A DNA stretch of 64,000 bases, taken from assembly GCA_017432285.1 (NCBI GenBank), contig JAFRJM010000012.1, positions 25,428 to 89,427 on the forward strand. Reading direction: 5' to 3'. Source of the DNA: Oscillospiraceae bacterium (GTDB lineage Bacteria; Bacillota; Clostridia; Oscillospirales; Ruminococcaceae). The notes beneath the pieces are model-generated. The model was given only the letters and a program-made list of their open reading frames with translations, did no database searches and was not told where the DNA came from. Positions 1-10,358 of this stretch are shown one piece after another (within the stretch, counting starts at the first letter, position 1; the number at the start of each line of letters is the position of its first letter). The translations under genes were made by a program, and so were the position numbers.

Positions 1-3000
1 AGGACCTGCTTGATGAACTCAACCTTGCTCAGACAGAACTTTCAATGGATGAGCCCAACTATATCAGCTTTCTGAGAAATAAGTTTTACCCGGTCAGTAT
101 TTCCAGCCGCGCCCTTTCCAAAGAAGAGAAGGAGTGGCTTGCGGATCACAGCGAGATCCGGATCGGATACCTCAAGAATTATCTGCCTTACAGCGACATG
201 AACAATTCCGGAGAGGCCACAGGTCTTATTAAGGATCTGGTGCCCAGAATGCTGGAAGGACTTAACCTTACAAACTTAAAAATATCTTATATAGGATATA
301 ACAGCTCAGATGCGATGACTACCGCAATGGCAGCCGGAGAGGTGGATACCATATTCCCGGTCGGCGGCGGTACCTACTACGCTGAGGAGAACGGAATATT
401 CCAGTCCAGCCCTGTTGTATCAGCGGCTACTGAGCTGGTGCACATGGGAGAGTTTACTGAAGATACGCTTAAGCATTTCGCTGTCAATGAAAACAACAGG
501 ATGCAGTACTTCTTTGTAAAGACGCACTATCCGGATGCGGAGATAACCTTCTATTCCTCTATTGACGAATGTCTTAAAGCTGTAAGCGAGAAGGAAGTTG
601 GATGTACTACTCTGAACGGACTTCGTGCAAACGACATTCTGAGAAACAGCAAGTACAAAGGACTTTCACTGCTTCAGACTACTCACAATGATGACAGATG
701 TTTCGGTGTGCAGATAGGAAACTCCGGTTTGCTGCGTATCCTCAACAGAGGCATCAACGTTTTGGGTGAGGATTATGCCCAAAACCTGGCTTTCCAGTAT
801 GCGGAAGAACTTTATACTTATTCTCTAGGTGACATGTTACGCAATAATATGGGCTTTTTCGGAAGCATAATTCTGGCAATCGCAGCCATGATCATCTGGT
901 TCCTTATCCGTGACAGAAGACAGACCAGGAGGCAGATCCGTGATAAGGAGATTGCAAGGGTAGCTCTGGACAAAGCCAATGAGGAACTGGCAGAAAGCCA
1001 GCGCGCCAAGCAGCAGGAATTGGAAGACAGGCTTGCGCTTCAGCAGGAATTGCTGGAGCAGCAGGAGCGCAGGGAGCAGCAGGACAAGATGATCACCGCT
1101 CTTGCGTCGGACTACCGCTGTGTATATCATGTTGACCTTGACCACAATGACGCTGTCTGTTACCGTGGGGATCCCACAGATATGGAACAGACACCTGAAG
1201 GAGAACATTTCACGTATCTGGAGCGCTTCACCTGGTACGCAGAGAACTATGTGGATGAGAACTACAGGGAAGGGTTCATGCACTTTATCGATCCCAATCA
1301 TGTCCGTGAAGCATTGGCAGAGGAAGATATCATCGGCTACAGGTATCTGGTGCACCGTGACGGGAAAGACTACTATGAGATGATCCGTATGGCGGGCGTG
1401 CGCCACGCGGAAGACAGGGATGACCATATCGTCCATGCAGTAGGGCTTGGACTTACAGTAATCGATTCCGAAATGAAAGAAACACTGTCACGCAATCAGG
1501 CGCTGGCAGAGGCACTGGCTGCCGCGGAACAGGCCAATAGAGCTAAGACAGCATTCCTGTCGAATATGAGCCATGAGATCCGTACACCTATGAATGCGAT
1601 CATAGGTCTGGACAGCCTTGCTCTGCGGAACGAGTCACTGCCTGAAGATGCCAGAGAGAATTTGGAAAAGATCGGTGAAAGCGCGAGGCACCTTCTTGGA
1701 CTTATAAACGATATTCTGGACATGAGCAGAATAGAATCAGGCCGTCTGACTCTCCGCAAAGAGGAATTCGCGTTCAGCGCGATGCTGGAGCAGATCAATA
1801 CGATGGTAATGTCCCAGTGCTCAGAAAAGGGACTTACCTATGAGTGCCATCTTGTCGGAGGTGTCAGCGACTACTACATTGGCGATGACATGAAGCTCAA
1901 GCAGGTTCTCATCAATATCCTCAGCAACGCGATCAAGTTCACGGAAGCACCGGGGAATGTCACTATGACTGTCGAGCGTACCGCAGTATTCGAGGATAAA
2001 TCTACTATCAGATTCAGCATCAAGGATACCGGTATAGGTATGGATAAATCCTTCATACCTAAAATCTTTGATGCGTTTACTCAGGAAGACAGCAGCCGTA
2101 GCAACAAGTACGGAAGCACCGGACTTGGAATGGCCATCACAAAGAACATTGTGGAACTCATGAACGGCACTATCTCCGTCGAGTCGGAAAAGGGAGTCGG
2201 CACCGAATTTACAGTGGTTGTCACTCTTACCAACTGTGACCATGTGGGATATGCCAACAGTTCAATAGATCCTAAAGATATGCGCATCCTTATCGTGGAT
2301 GACGAAGAGATAGCAGCAGAGCACGCAAGGATCGTACTTGATGAAGTCGGCATAATGGCGGATACATGCCTCAGCGGAGAGGATGCTCTTCATATGCTGG
2401 AAGTCAGGCATGCAAAACATGAGCCTTATAATCTTGTTCTTCTCGACTGGAAGATGCCGGAGATGGACGGCATCGAAGTTGCAAAGGAAATCAGAAACCG
2501 TTATGACAGGGAGACAACGGTCATAATCCTTACATCCTTCAACTGGGATGAGATCATGGATGAAGCACTGCATGTCGGTGTGGACAGTTTCCTCGCGAAG
2601 CCTTTGTTTGCTTCCAATGTTATTGATGAGTTCGAGCGTATAGCGCGCAAGAACAATATGAGCCTGTACAAAGAGAAAAGAAGGGCAGATCTCAAAGGCA
2701 AACATATCCTTCTTGCGGAAGATATCTTCATCAATGCGGAGATAATGAAAGAGATCATAGGCATCAAAGAAGCAGAGATCGACCACGCGGAGAACGGAAG
2801 ACTTGTGCTTGAGATGTTTGATAAGAGCGCACCGGGATATTACGATGCTATCCTCATGGACGTGAGGATGCCCGAGATGGACGGTCTTGAAGCTACTGAA
2901 GCTATCCGTGCCCTGGACAGACCGGATGCAAAGACCATACCGATCATCGCTTTGACGGCAAATGCTTTTGACGAGGACGTCCAGAGGTCTCTGCAGGTAG

Positions 3001-3113
3001 GCATGAACGCACACCTGACCAAACCGGTTGAACCGGAGCATTTGTATCAGACACTGGAAGAACTAATCTGGGAAAGAGAAGATAAAAAAGAACAGGAACG
3101 CTCTGATTCATAA
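1..3113 (+). CDS. Hybrid sensor histidine kinase with solute-binding sensor domain (5' end outside window)
   Basis: The frame is open from base 3, so the true start and any signal peptide lie outside the window; residues here count from the first in-window Met at 45. A family-3 solute-binding-like sensor covers about 25-255, a membrane segment 270-290, a Gln/Glu-rich coiled coil 295-350 and a PAS-like segment 350-475. HisKA follows with H-box SHEIRTP (His510), then HATPase_c with DTGIGM and GLGMA boxes. Two receiver domains end the protein (about 758-880, phospho-Asp in LLDWKMPEMDG; about 897-1015, in LMDVRMPEMDG). It should be a membrane phosphorelay kinase that senses a small molecule bound outside the cell. 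No HPt or DNA-binding output is fused, so its partner is elsewhere. A terminator at 3192 separates it from the next kinase, which has a similar HK-REC-REC core but a different sensor. Confidence 0.93.
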   Translation, partial: DLLDELNLAQTELSMDEPNYISFLRNKFYPVSISSRALSKEEKEWLADHSEIRIGYLKNYLPYSDMNNSGEATGLIKDLVPRMLEGLNLTNLKISYIGYNSSDAMTTAMAAGEVDTIFPVGGGTYYAEENGIFQSSPVVSAATELVHMGEFTEDTLKHFAVNENNRMQYFFVKTHYPDAEITFYSSIDECLKAVSEKEVGCTTLNGLRANDILRNSKYKGLSLLQTTHNDDRCFGVQIGNSGLLRILNRGINVLGEDYAQNLAFQYAEELYTYSLGDMLRNNMGFFGSIILAIAAMIIWFLIRDRRQTRRQIRDKEIARVALDKANEELAESQRAKQQELEDRLALQQELLEQQERREQQDKMITALASDYRCVYHVDLDHNDAVCYRGDPTDMEQTPEGEHFTYLERFTWYAENYVDENYREGFMHFIDPNHVREALAEEDIIGYRYLVHRDGKDYYEMIRMAGVRHAEDRDDHIVHAVGLGLTVIDSEMKETLSRNQALAEALAAAEQANRAKTAFLSNMSHEIRTPMNAIIGLDSLALRNESLPEDARENLEKIGESARHLLGLINDILDMSRIESGRLTLRKEEFAFSAMLEQINTMVMSQCSEKGLTYECHLVGGVSDYYIGDDMKLKQVLINILSNAIKFTEAPGNVTMTVERTAVFEDKSTIRFSIKDTGIGMDKSFIPKIFDAFTQEDSSRSNKYGSTGLGMAITKNIVELMNGTISVESEKGVGTEFTVVVTLTNCDHVGYANSSIDPKDMRILIVDDEEIAAEHARIVLDEVGIMADTCLSGEDALHMLEVRHAKHEPYNLVLLDWKMPEMDGIEVAKEIRNRYDRETTVIILTSFNWDEIMDEALHVGVDSFLAKPLFASNVIDEFERIARKNNMSLYKEKRRADLKGKHILLAEDIFINAEIMKEIIGIKEAEIDHAENGRLVLEMFDKSAPGYYDAILMDVRMPEMDGLEATEAIRALDRPDAKTIPIIALTANAFDEDVQRSLQVGMNAHLTKPVEPEHLYQTLEELIWEREDKKEQERSDS

Positions 3114-3191
3114 GAGAGCATGTTATATGCCACATTGCACCATATTCTAAAATGTGTTGATCAGTGCGGTCGATTTTTACAAAAAAATAAG

Positions 3192-3220
3192 GCGGCATGA
3201 CTGAGGTTATGCCGCTTTTT
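3192..3220 (+). terminator. Intrinsic terminator after first kinase gene
   Basis: GCGGCAT pairs with ATGCCGC around a short loop and is followed directly by a run of five T. It lies about 80 bases past the stop of the upstream kinase. Confidence 0.8.
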
Positions 3221-3323
3221 CTTGTGATAATAAGCTGTAAATGTTATTGTTATTATAGGGCTAATCTACGCTTACAGATTTGCTGAATCGTTTATGAAAT
3301 AATGCTGAGGAACGGAAAGTACC

Positions 3324-5852
3324 ATGAAAAAATCTTGGATCATAATTGTAAACGTGATCATCATGATTGCCATGCTGGCATTCGTGGTTCTTTATGCTAA
3401 CTTGGATAACAAAAATACGACTCAAAGACAGATAGAGCATTTTGAAAACACCACGATAACTATGGAGCATGTCACTGAGAATTATCTTGAGGGTGAGCAG
3501 CGTATCTGTGACGTGTGGGCACAATATATCAACAATAATGATATGACTATCGAGGAAGCTATTTCCTTTATCAGGAATTCTCATGTGCTGGAGAACACCT
3601 CAGCGCATATAGTGTATTCTGATACTCTTGATGGTCTTTCCACTAGGGCTAGCTCCAACAACTATAGCGTTTCTTATCAGCGCGTCGGTCTTCTGAGTGA
3701 TGTTAGCTGGATCAATGATATAGGGAAATCCATCAATATCTCCCGTGCCTATACGAACCCGGTAAATGGAGAACAGTCCTTAGCTTTCTGTAATAAAGTG
3801 ATGCTTCGTGATCCGGAGACCAGAAAAACAAGAGAAGCGATATTGCTGCGCGTGATGCCAATCTCGGAACTGGGGCAGAAGTGGGTATTCCCGCAGGAAG
3901 TGTTCGAAAGTGCCGAGCTTTCTATGATCGACAATGACGGTGACTATATAATCAAAGGTCACTCATTTAAAAATTCAAGTTTCTTTGAATTTTACAGATC
4001 TTACAATTCCACAGATTCTGCTTCTGCGCAGGAACTATTTGGAAAGATCACTTCAACGACTGGCTCCTTCACAATGCTCAATTCCAAAGGTGAAGAGTGC
4101 ATAGTCGCCCATACTCCGATCTCTGCGACCGAGGGATGGACACTTCTATGCTTCATGCCTATGAAGGATCTGAATGTAAAGAACCATAACTGGCAGCTGA
4201 TAGGCTTTATATCAGCGGGACTGCTGGTCCTGTTCGTTTTTGACCTGTTAGCCATGCTTCATTTCAACAAGCAGCTCAAGGCGGCAGCCAAAGAAGCGGC
4301 ATCCGCAAGCAGAGCGAAAACCGACTTCCTCTCAACAATGTCGCATGATATCCGTACTCCGATGAATGCTATCATCGGACTTACTGCGATCGCGGAAAAC
4401 AATCTCGGAGATACTGAAGCGGTAGGAGATAACCTGCGTAAGATCACGCTGGCCAGCAACCACTTGCTTACTCTTATCAATGATATTCTGGATATATCTA
4501 AGGTAGAGAGCGGAAAACTGAATCTCAGCCCGCAGACCTTCTCTATAGTTGAGACTGTGGAAAATCTCGTGAACCTGTCTCAGCCTATGATCAAGGAGAA
4601 GAATATCGATTTCAATTTCCGTGTCGGCAGACTGGAGACTGAATATCTTTACGCAGACCAGCTTCGCCTGAATCAGATATATATAAACATTCTTTCCAAC
4701 GCTATTAAGTATACAGAACCCGGTGGCCGTGTCAGTGTGGACCTGCGTGAAGAGGAAAGCGAGATACCGGGGTGCATGAGGCTGACTTACATAGTGGATG
4801 ATACTGGCATCGGTATGAGTCCGGAGTTTATGGCTAACATGTATGAGCCGTTCTCACGTCAGACAGACAGCAGGGTTAACAGCGTTCAGGGAACGGGACT
4901 TGGACTTGCTATCACAAAGCAGATGGTCGATCTTATGGGAGGTACCATCGACTGCCAGAGTGAGCAGGGAAAAGGAACGACATTTACTATAATACTGGAT
5001 CTTCCAATTGCAGACAGGCAAAGAGAAGATATGGTGCTCGATCCGATGGATGTCCTGATAGTCGACGACGATGAGATCCTTCTGGAGACAGCAGTTTACA
5101 CATTGGAGTCACTTGGCGTAACAGTCGACAGCGCAAAAAGCGGATTGGAAGCGATCGACATGATCTCGCGCCGGCATGAATCAGGGCAGGATTACAGTGT
5201 AGTGATCCTTGACTGGAAGATGCCGGATATCGACGGTATCGAGACGATCAAACGGATTCGCACAGAAGTGGGTTCAGACATTCCTATCCTGCTGACTTCT
5301 GCTTATGACTGGTCAGATATTGAGGATAGAGCAAAAGAGACCGGAGCGAACGGTTTCCTAAGCAAACCTCTGTTCCGATCCACTCTTTACGATAAGATCA
5401 ATGAAGTCCTAGGAACTGAATCAAAATCCGTTGAGCCGGAGAATGATTATTCAGATCTGAACGGAATGAGTATCCTCATTGCAGAGGATAATGATATCAA
5501 CTGGGAGATCATATCCACCATGCTCGGTATGTTCGGAATCGATACAGACCGCGCTGAAAACGGACGAATCTGTGTAGAAAAAGTGAAAGAAGCAGCAGAA
5601 GGAAGATACGACCTTGTCTTTATGGATATACAGATGCCGGAAATGAACGGACTTGATGCTACAAGGGCTATCCGTAAGCTGGATGACCCGTGGGCTTCTT
5701 CCATCCCGATCATCGCCATGACGGCAGACGCATTTGCCGAGAATGTTGCAGAGTGTCTGAACGCAGGTATGAACGGACATATCGCTAAACCTATAGACAT
5801 GAAACTTGTTATTAAAGAAATCCGCAGAATCAAGGAGGAAAAGAAGTTATGA
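3324..5852 (+). CDS. Hybrid sensor histidine kinase, HK-REC-REC
   Basis: 842 aa membrane kinase. TM1 is at about residues 5-26, an extracytoplasmic Cache/PAS-like sensor at 30-288 and TM2 at 291-312. HisKA carries H-box SHDIRTP (His341), HATPase_c has DTGIGM and GLGLAITK, and two receiver domains lie at about 573-695 (phospho-Asp in [11 protein letters not shown]) and 712-835 (in [11 protein letters not shown]). The stop overlaps the start of the next gene (ATGA), so it is translationally coupled to a solute-binding lipoprotein. Coupling suggests the lipoprotein delivers ligand information to this kinase, or that the pair reports a shared substrate; this is inference. No output domain is present. 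The start is supported by GGAAAG upstream and the immediate signal-anchor sequence. Confidence 0.93.
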   Translation: MKKSWIIIVNVIIMIAMLAFVVLYANLDNKNTTQRQIEHFENTTITMEHVTENYLEGEQRICDVWAQYINNNDMTIEEAISFIRNSHVLENTSAHIVYSDTLDGLSTRASSNNYSVSYQRVGLLSDVSWINDIGKSINISRAYTNPVNGEQSLAFCNKVMLRDPETRKTREAILLRVMPISELGQKWVFPQEVFESAELSMIDNDGDYIIKGHSFKNSSFFEFYRSYNSTDSASAQELFGKITSTTGSFTMLNSKGEECIVAHTPISATEGWTLLCFMPMKDLNVKNHNWQLIGFISAGLLVLFVFDLLAMLHFNKQLKAAAKEAASASRAKTDFLSTMSHDIRTPMNAIIGLTAIAENNLGDTEAVGDNLRKITLASNHLLTLINDILDISKVESGKLNLSPQTFSIVETVENLVNLSQPMIKEKNIDFNFRVGRLETEYLYADQLRLNQIYINILSNAIKYTEPGGRVSVDLREEESEIPGCMRLTYIVDDTGIGMSPEFMANMYEPFSRQTDSRVNSVQGTGLGLAITKQMVDLMGGTIDCQSEQGKGTTFTIILDLPIADRQREDMVLDPMDVLIVDDDEILLETAVYTLESLGVTVDSAKSGLEAIDMISRRHESGQDYSVVILDWKMPDIDGIETIKRIRTEVGSDIPILLTSAYDWSDIEDRAKETGANGFLSKPLFRSTLYDKINEVLGTESKSVEPENDYSDLNGMSILIAEDNDINWEIISTMLGMFGIDTDRAENGRICVEKVKEAAEGRYDLVFMDIQMPEMNGLDATRAIRKLDDPWASSIPIIAMTADAFAENVAECLNAGMNGHIAKPIDMKLVIKEIRRIKEEKKL

Positions 5853-7135
5853 GAAAGCTTATCTGCATCATTTTGACTCTCTGCATGGTAATGTCGATGA
5901 CAGCTTGCGGCGAGAAAAAACAGGAAGAGCCCGCCGGGTTCAAGCCGGCTCTCGATACAGACACAAGCTGCAGCATTACTATAGTCGGAAGTTATGATAA
6001 CTTCGAAGCTTTGGAAGCAGAGTTTGACAGATTCAATGAGATGTATCCGAATGTGGAGCTCAGCTATGTGAAACTGGATGACTACAACAACATTCTGGGC
6101 ACAGTGCTTAACAGCAATGACAAACCAAACATCTTTTTCTCCTATACCTGGATGATGGGAAACGAAAAATATGATTCGGTTGTTGCTCATATGGAAGATC
6201 TTTCGGACTCAGCACTTGCATTGAATTTGGACTGCATCCGTCCGGGTCTTATCAACCACGATGCGCAAGGCAATGTGCTGATGGTCCCGGTCTTCTCTAG
6301 ATCATATGGCATGATGATAAACAATGACCTGTTTGAGAAAGAAGGAATCAGCGTCCCTTCAACATTGTCAGAGTTGTTAGCCGTATGCGAAGAGTTCAAG
6401 AGCAAGGGATATTCGAACCCAATGATGGGATACAGTCTCAAATCGTCCAGCTGTTTCATGAACACGATCGCTTATCCGATGTTTGTTGCCACTCTTGCTG
6501 ACAATCCGGAAGCGCTTAAGCTTGCCAATGATCTGGATCCCGCTGCCGGAGAATATATGCGTCCGGCATTGGAAATAGTAGAGCAACTGATCCAGAATGG
6601 CTGTTTTGATATAACGGAATGCGATAAGATCGAGGACAACTATACCCAGGTTATCCTGCGCTTCTTTGAAGGCGATGTGCCTATGATGGTCTGTGCCGGT
6701 GATACAGTGTCAGGAACGAAGAAGAGGGAAAGCCAGTCAGAGGCATTTACAAAAACTCCTTTCAGTTACTCATTCGCGCCGATCCCGTTGACTGAAGACG
6801 GAGGATATTTCATAGACAGTCCTTCTATACAATTCTCAGTCAATAAGAACTGCGATAATCTGGATATGACAAACGAATTCATGAGGTTCCTGATATCGAA
6901 GGATGAGCTGAACGAGATGGCTTCAATAAAGCGCCTCGTAACACCGACCAATGATTTGTCATTCGACTCTGTCTATGCTCCCTTCGGTCAGGTACCTTCA
7001 GACCGTACCTTCTCTCCGGAAGTGCTCGGCATCAAGGATGCACTCACGGTTCAGATACGTGTTGCAGCGTTCCAGGTCGGAAAAGGGGAGATCACTATTG
7101 ATGAAGCTGTCAAAATGTATGGTAGCTTTGAGTGA
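5849..7135 (+). CDS. Extracellular solute-binding lipoprotein, family 1 type
   Basis: 428 aa. The N-terminal lipoprotein signal has lipobox MTAC (Cys20), followed by a SBP_bac_1-like body (a periplasmic-binding fold of the kind used for sugars) with the usual length for that family. It starts inside the stop of the hybrid kinase (ATGA), so both are one operon. No ABC permease or ATPase is nearby, which makes a sensory role with the kinase more likely than transport. The ligand cannot be read from sequence. Confidence 0.88.
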   Translation: MRKLICIILTLCMVMSMTACGEKKQEEPAGFKPALDTDTSCSITIVGSYDNFEALEAEFDRFNEMYPNVELSYVKLDDYNNILGTVLNSNDKPNIFFSYTWMMGNEKYDSVVAHMEDLSDSALALNLDCIRPGLINHDAQGNVLMVPVFSRSYGMMINNDLFEKEGISVPSTLSELLAVCEEFKSKGYSNPMMGYSLKSSSCFMNTIAYPMFVATLADNPEALKLANDLDPAAGEYMRPALEIVEQLIQNGCFDITECDKIEDNYTQVILRFFEGDVPMMVCAGDTVSGTKKRESQSEAFTKTPFSYSFAPIPLTEDGGYFIDSPSIQFSVNKNCDNLDMTNEFMRFLISKDELNEMASIKRLVTPTNDLSFDSVYAPFGQVPSDRTFSPEVLGIKDALTVQIRVAAFQVGKGEITIDEAVKMYGSFE

Positions 7136-7420
7136 ATTACAGTTTATCGGCACTAAAAAATTAGGAACGATTATTGTATTTTTAAAATATTGATTGACAG
7201 AGATAGCTAAGGGTGTTTCTCATATCATGCTCCATATTTATTCTATTTATTTATGAACATTAAGCGTCATCTCCATCCGGCTCTTTGCAGATATATATTA
7301 GAGGAACAATGTCTCCGCTGTCTTTTGCCTGACAAGACAAGATGACAAGTATACTTTAGTATCCTGCCGGTCCGCGTTTTCCGATGATTTAAATAAGAAA
7401 AAAAGAAAGGACATAATACA

Positions 7421-7573
7421 ATGTTTGAGAATATGCTGAAAAAGAACAGCCTGATCCTTAAGCTGGTGATGTTTTTTGTGACAGCGTTGTTCCTGTCTTG
7501 GTGCACGTTCCTTTCACTCCAGGCTCTGGACGAAGCGAACCGGGAAGCAGCCGAGCGCGTAAAGGAAGCTTAG
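7421..7573 (+). CDS. 50-residue membrane peptide, possible truncated sensor N-terminus
   Basis: Good ribosome site (AAAGAAAGG, 10 bases before ATG). The product has a basic N-terminus, one hydrophobic segment (about residues 11-33) and a short charged tail rich in Glu/Arg, then a TAG stop. This looks like the first TM and juxtamembrane helix of a sensor kinase or chemoreceptor whose remainder has been lost, though it could be a genuine small membrane protein. A hairpin with a T-run follows. The surrounding 7136-7787 stretch otherwise shows no gene I can support. Confidence 0.4.
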   Translation: MFENMLKKNSLILKLVMFFVTALFLSWCTFLSLQALDEANREAAERVKEA

Positions 7574-7598
7574 AATTCGCTGCCGTATCTCATCTGGC

Positions 7599-7627
7599 AA
7601 CTGCAGGTGACTTGCGGCAGTTTTTTT
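7599..7627 (+). terminator. Intrinsic terminator after 50-aa ORF
   Basis: AACTGC pairs with GCAGTT and seven T follow; a longer alternative pairs CTGCCG at 7580 with CGGCAG at 7615. Confidence 0.6.
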
Positions 7628-7787
7628 GCTGGCAAAAGTCATGGAAGAGTATGCAATCTGCAGCATGTGTGATATCTTAATATGTGTTGTGTGTACCTAA
7701 TTGCAAGGTACAGTTGCTGATTCCGAAAGCCTTATAGAAAGGATGCGGGATCCCGGCAAAGTAAAGAGGAAAGAAGGAAAAGAGAAG

Positions 7788-8189
7788 ATGTTTTTCGAAA
7801 AAGCAAAGAAATTGCTGACGTATCTCACGAACGAATTCATGATTTTCTTGGAGTATCCGCTGGATTATATTGAAGAGTTCGGAGATGAGATGAAAAAACT
7901 CGATACCACGGATAAGATCATCAAGATCGGTAAGCTTCTTATTGGTATATTCCTGCTTACGCAGCTTGTGTTCGGGATGATATTTGCTGTCATCCTCTGC
8001 CTGTCGCTGAGTGATAACGGGAGCGGCAGGTCAGTCGCAGAAGATCTGTACACCAGAGAGCTGAAATCAGCAAAAGCAGATGCCGAGAGCAGAGCCAGAT
8101 CCGGGCAGGGATCCTGGTCTGAGGTGGCGGACATCGAACAGGAGATCCGTAACAATACACTGGTGAAGGAGGATCATTTCGATGATTGA
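7788..8189 (+). CDS. Hypothetical single-TM protein
   Basis: 133 aa. The start at 7788 is chosen over an in-frame upstream Met at 7701 because AAGGAAAAGAGAAG precedes it. The N-terminal half is amphipathic and charged, one TM helix lies at about residues 45-75, and a charged tail predicted helical follows. Its last 8 bases overlap the next gene, so the two are coupled. I recognise no family. Confidence 0.6.
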   Translation: MFFEKAKKLLTYLTNEFMIFLEYPLDYIEEFGDEMKKLDTTDKIIKIGKLLIGIFLLTQLVFGMIFAVILCLSLSDNGSGRSVAEDLYTRELKSAKADAESRARSGQGSWSEVADIEQEIRNNTLVKEDHFDD

Positions 8190-8439
8190 CAGGAATATTA
8201 GAGATACACGTTCTGAAGAAGAAGCCAAAAGAGCCAAGAAACAGGGATGGATCACTGTAGGCATATTTATCGTGATCTGGATCATCATCAACAGGATACA
8301 GAGCTTTATCATCAAATTGCTGACACCTGTCGGACTTCCCATAGCGTTGTTTTTTGCCAGGGTGATAGGGATTGGACTGGCGGTATTTATTCTGCTTGTA
8401 CTGTACAGGTATTCAAAAAAGAGACACGAGATCGAGTGA
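8182..8439 (+). CDS. Small two-TM membrane protein
   Basis: 85 aa with a charged, Arg/Glu/Lys-rich first 20 residues, then two hydrophobic segments (about 22-42 and 48-75) and a basic tail. It overlaps the upstream single-TM protein by 8 bases, so the pair probably acts together at the membrane. Family not recognised. Confidence 0.6.
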   Translation: MIDRNIRDTRSEEEAKRAKKQGWITVGIFIVIWIIINRIQSFIIKLLTPVGLPIALFFARVIGIGLAVFILLVLYRYSKKRHEIE

Positions 8440-8505
8440 TAAGGTACCGAAAGACAGAGGCTCACGATCAAGTAACATCACTGAGATGTCTGGGAAAATG
8501 CTGCC

Positions 8506-9411
8506 ATGCAAACTATAAAAGACAACTACATATATAAATTCTCAGGAGGCAATGAACCTGTAGCTCATGCTTCAAACGGAGAGACACTGAGGTTCCTCAC
8601 CAGAGACTGCTTCAACTGCCAGATAACGTCGGAAGAGCAGACTATGGAGACCATAGACTACGAGGCATGCAATCCGGCAACCGGTCCTGTCTATGTAGAC
8701 GGTGCAGAACCGGGGGATGTTCTCGCGGTAGATATACTGGAGATAACAGTGGCAGATCACGGCGTTGTAGCTACGGTGAAAGGCTTCGGCATCCTTTCCG
8801 AACTGGGTGTAAGCAGGACCAGGATCGTTGAGGTTAAAGACGGTCAAGTCTTTTTCAACGAAGTCACATTTCCTGCCGTCCCTATGATAGGTGTCATCGG
8901 AACAGCTCCATCAGACAGATCTGTCATCACCGGCTATTCATTTGAGTGCGGCGGAAACATGGACAGCAGGAAGATAACGAAAGGTACAACGGTGTACCTC
9001 CCGGTGCGTGTTCCCGGAGGCCTTCTCTCCATGGGGGATGTCCATGCAGTTATGGGCGACGGCGAAGTGTGCGAGACAGGAGTCGAGATAAATGCTGATA
9101 TTCAGGTCCGCGTGCGTATCATCAAGGACTTTGAGCTCAATTGGCCCGTTACCGAAAATGAAGACGCGTGGTTCGTAAACACGAACGGGGTGGACTGCAA
9201 TCAGGCGATAGAGAGAGGATACAGAGAACTGCTGAGGCTCATATCCGATGCATACGGATGGGACAACACGGACAGCACGATGTACATGTCGCTTCAGGCG
9301 CTGGTCGAGGCAAACCAGGCGGTGCTTGGACTCAATTATCTGGATGAAAAAGGGCCTACGTTCCGTGTCGGTGTTCCGAAACTTGCTTCCAAACCTAGGC
9401 TTATACCTTAA
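8506..9411 (+). CDS. Acetamidase/formamidase family amidase
   Basis: 301 aa, the usual length for the FmdA/AmdA family. Typical features are the early motif GPVYVDGAEPGDVLAVDI, the GDVHAVMGDGEVCETGVE segment in the middle, and the C-terminal YMSLQALVEANQA segment. Family members hydrolyse short amides such as formamide or acetamide to ammonia and the acid, in the cytoplasm with a metal. The ribosome site is weak (GGGAAAATGCTGCC). The gene is alone, ended by the terminator at 9427, and substrate is not predictable from context. Confidence 0.9.
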   Translation: MQTIKDNYIYKFSGGNEPVAHASNGETLRFLTRDCFNCQITSEEQTMETIDYEACNPATGPVYVDGAEPGDVLAVDILEITVADHGVVATVKGFGILSELGVSRTRIVEVKDGQVFFNEVTFPAVPMIGVIGTAPSDRSVITGYSFECGGNMDSRKITKGTTVYLPVRVPGGLLSMGDVHAVMGDGEVCETGVEINADIQVRVRIIKDFELNWPVTENEDAWFVNTNGVDCNQAIERGYRELLRLISDAYGWDNTDSTMYMSLQALVEANQAVLGLNYLDEKGPTFRVGVPKLASKPRLIP

Positions 9412-9426
9412 TGCAACTACAAATCA

Positions 9427-9452
9427 ACGGAGATCCTGGATCTCCGTTTTTT
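9427..9452 (+). terminator. Intrinsic terminator after amidase gene
   Basis: ACGGAGAT pairs with ATCTCCGT around CCTGG and is followed by six T. Confidence 0.85.
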
Positions 9453-9547
9453 GTTTTGTCTGTGCGGAACCAACTGGCGTGAAACAGGATATCGATTTAT
9501 AATTAAATAAGTTTCAACAGACTGTGTACAGAAAGGATCAGAAGGAC

Positions 9548-10309
9548 ATGGAATTCAGAAAAGTGTTTGATCTGATCCCGGAGCAGTTCGACAGATACAG
9601 ACCGAGATACAGTCAGGAGCTGTTCGATTATCTTATTCAGTATACGGATCTCGGCCCGGACAAGAGCGTGCTGGAGATGGGGCCAGGGACCGGACAGGCA
9701 ACCGATCCCATACTGCAGACAGGTTGCGACTACAACGCGATAGAGCTCGGCGAGCATCTCTACGCAAAGATGCTGGAGAAGTATGGAGGGTTCTCCAATT
9801 TCCACATCGTAAACGATGATTTCATCACACATGATTTCGGACAGCAGAGATTCGATCTGATTTATTCAGCGGCGACAATTCAGTGGATACCTGAGGATAT
9901 CGCTTTCTCCAAGACGTTCGAGCTGCTTAACCCGGGCGGGACTCTGGCCATGATGCTGACAGTAGGGGATTACAAGTCTCCTAATGAGGCCTTGTACGCA
10001 AAGATTCAGAACATCTATGATCTGTATTTCAAACCGGATACCCCGTATACACACGGGAAGTTCAGATATGATAGTGCTCCGGAATACGGCTATGTGGATC
10101 TCGAGAGACACGATTTCCATGGAAGACGCGTGATGGGGACAGATGAGTATATAGCTTTCTGCGGGACACACTGTGATCATCTTGTCATACCTGAGCCGTA
10201 CAAGACACTGTTCTTTGATGGACTCAGGACTGTTGTTGAAGAGAACGGTGGGGAAGTCGTATTTGATGACACCTATGTCCTGTACCTGACAAGAAAGCCT
10301 GTTAACTAG
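9548..10309 (+). CDS. Class I SAM-dependent methyltransferase
   Basis: 253 aa from the ATG at 9548, preferred over an upstream in-frame Met at 9524 because AGAAGGAC sits just before it. The SAM-binding motif I is VLEMGPGTGQAT, followed by an acidic residue closing the second strand (AIELGEHL), motif II around FDLIYSAATIQW and LLNPGGTLAMM as the post-motif. It belongs to the ubiE/trans-aconitate-methyltransferase-like group. The methyl acceptor is unknown. It stands alone upstream of a membrane hydrolase. Confidence 0.85.
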   Translation: MEFRKVFDLIPEQFDRYRPRYSQELFDYLIQYTDLGPDKSVLEMGPGTGQATDPILQTGCDYNAIELGEHLYAKMLEKYGGFSNFHIVNDDFITHDFGQQRFDLIYSAATIQWIPEDIAFSKTFELLNPGGTLAMMLTVGDYKSPNEALYAKIQNIYDLYFKPDTPYTHGKFRYDSAPEYGYVDLERHDFHGRRVMGTDEYIAFCGTHCDHLVIPEPYKTLFFDGLRTVVEENGGEVVFDDTYVLYLTRKPVN

Positions 10310-10358
10310 TTTTTGTTTTTTTAATATATCAATCACGGATCAAAAAAGGGGAAACAAA

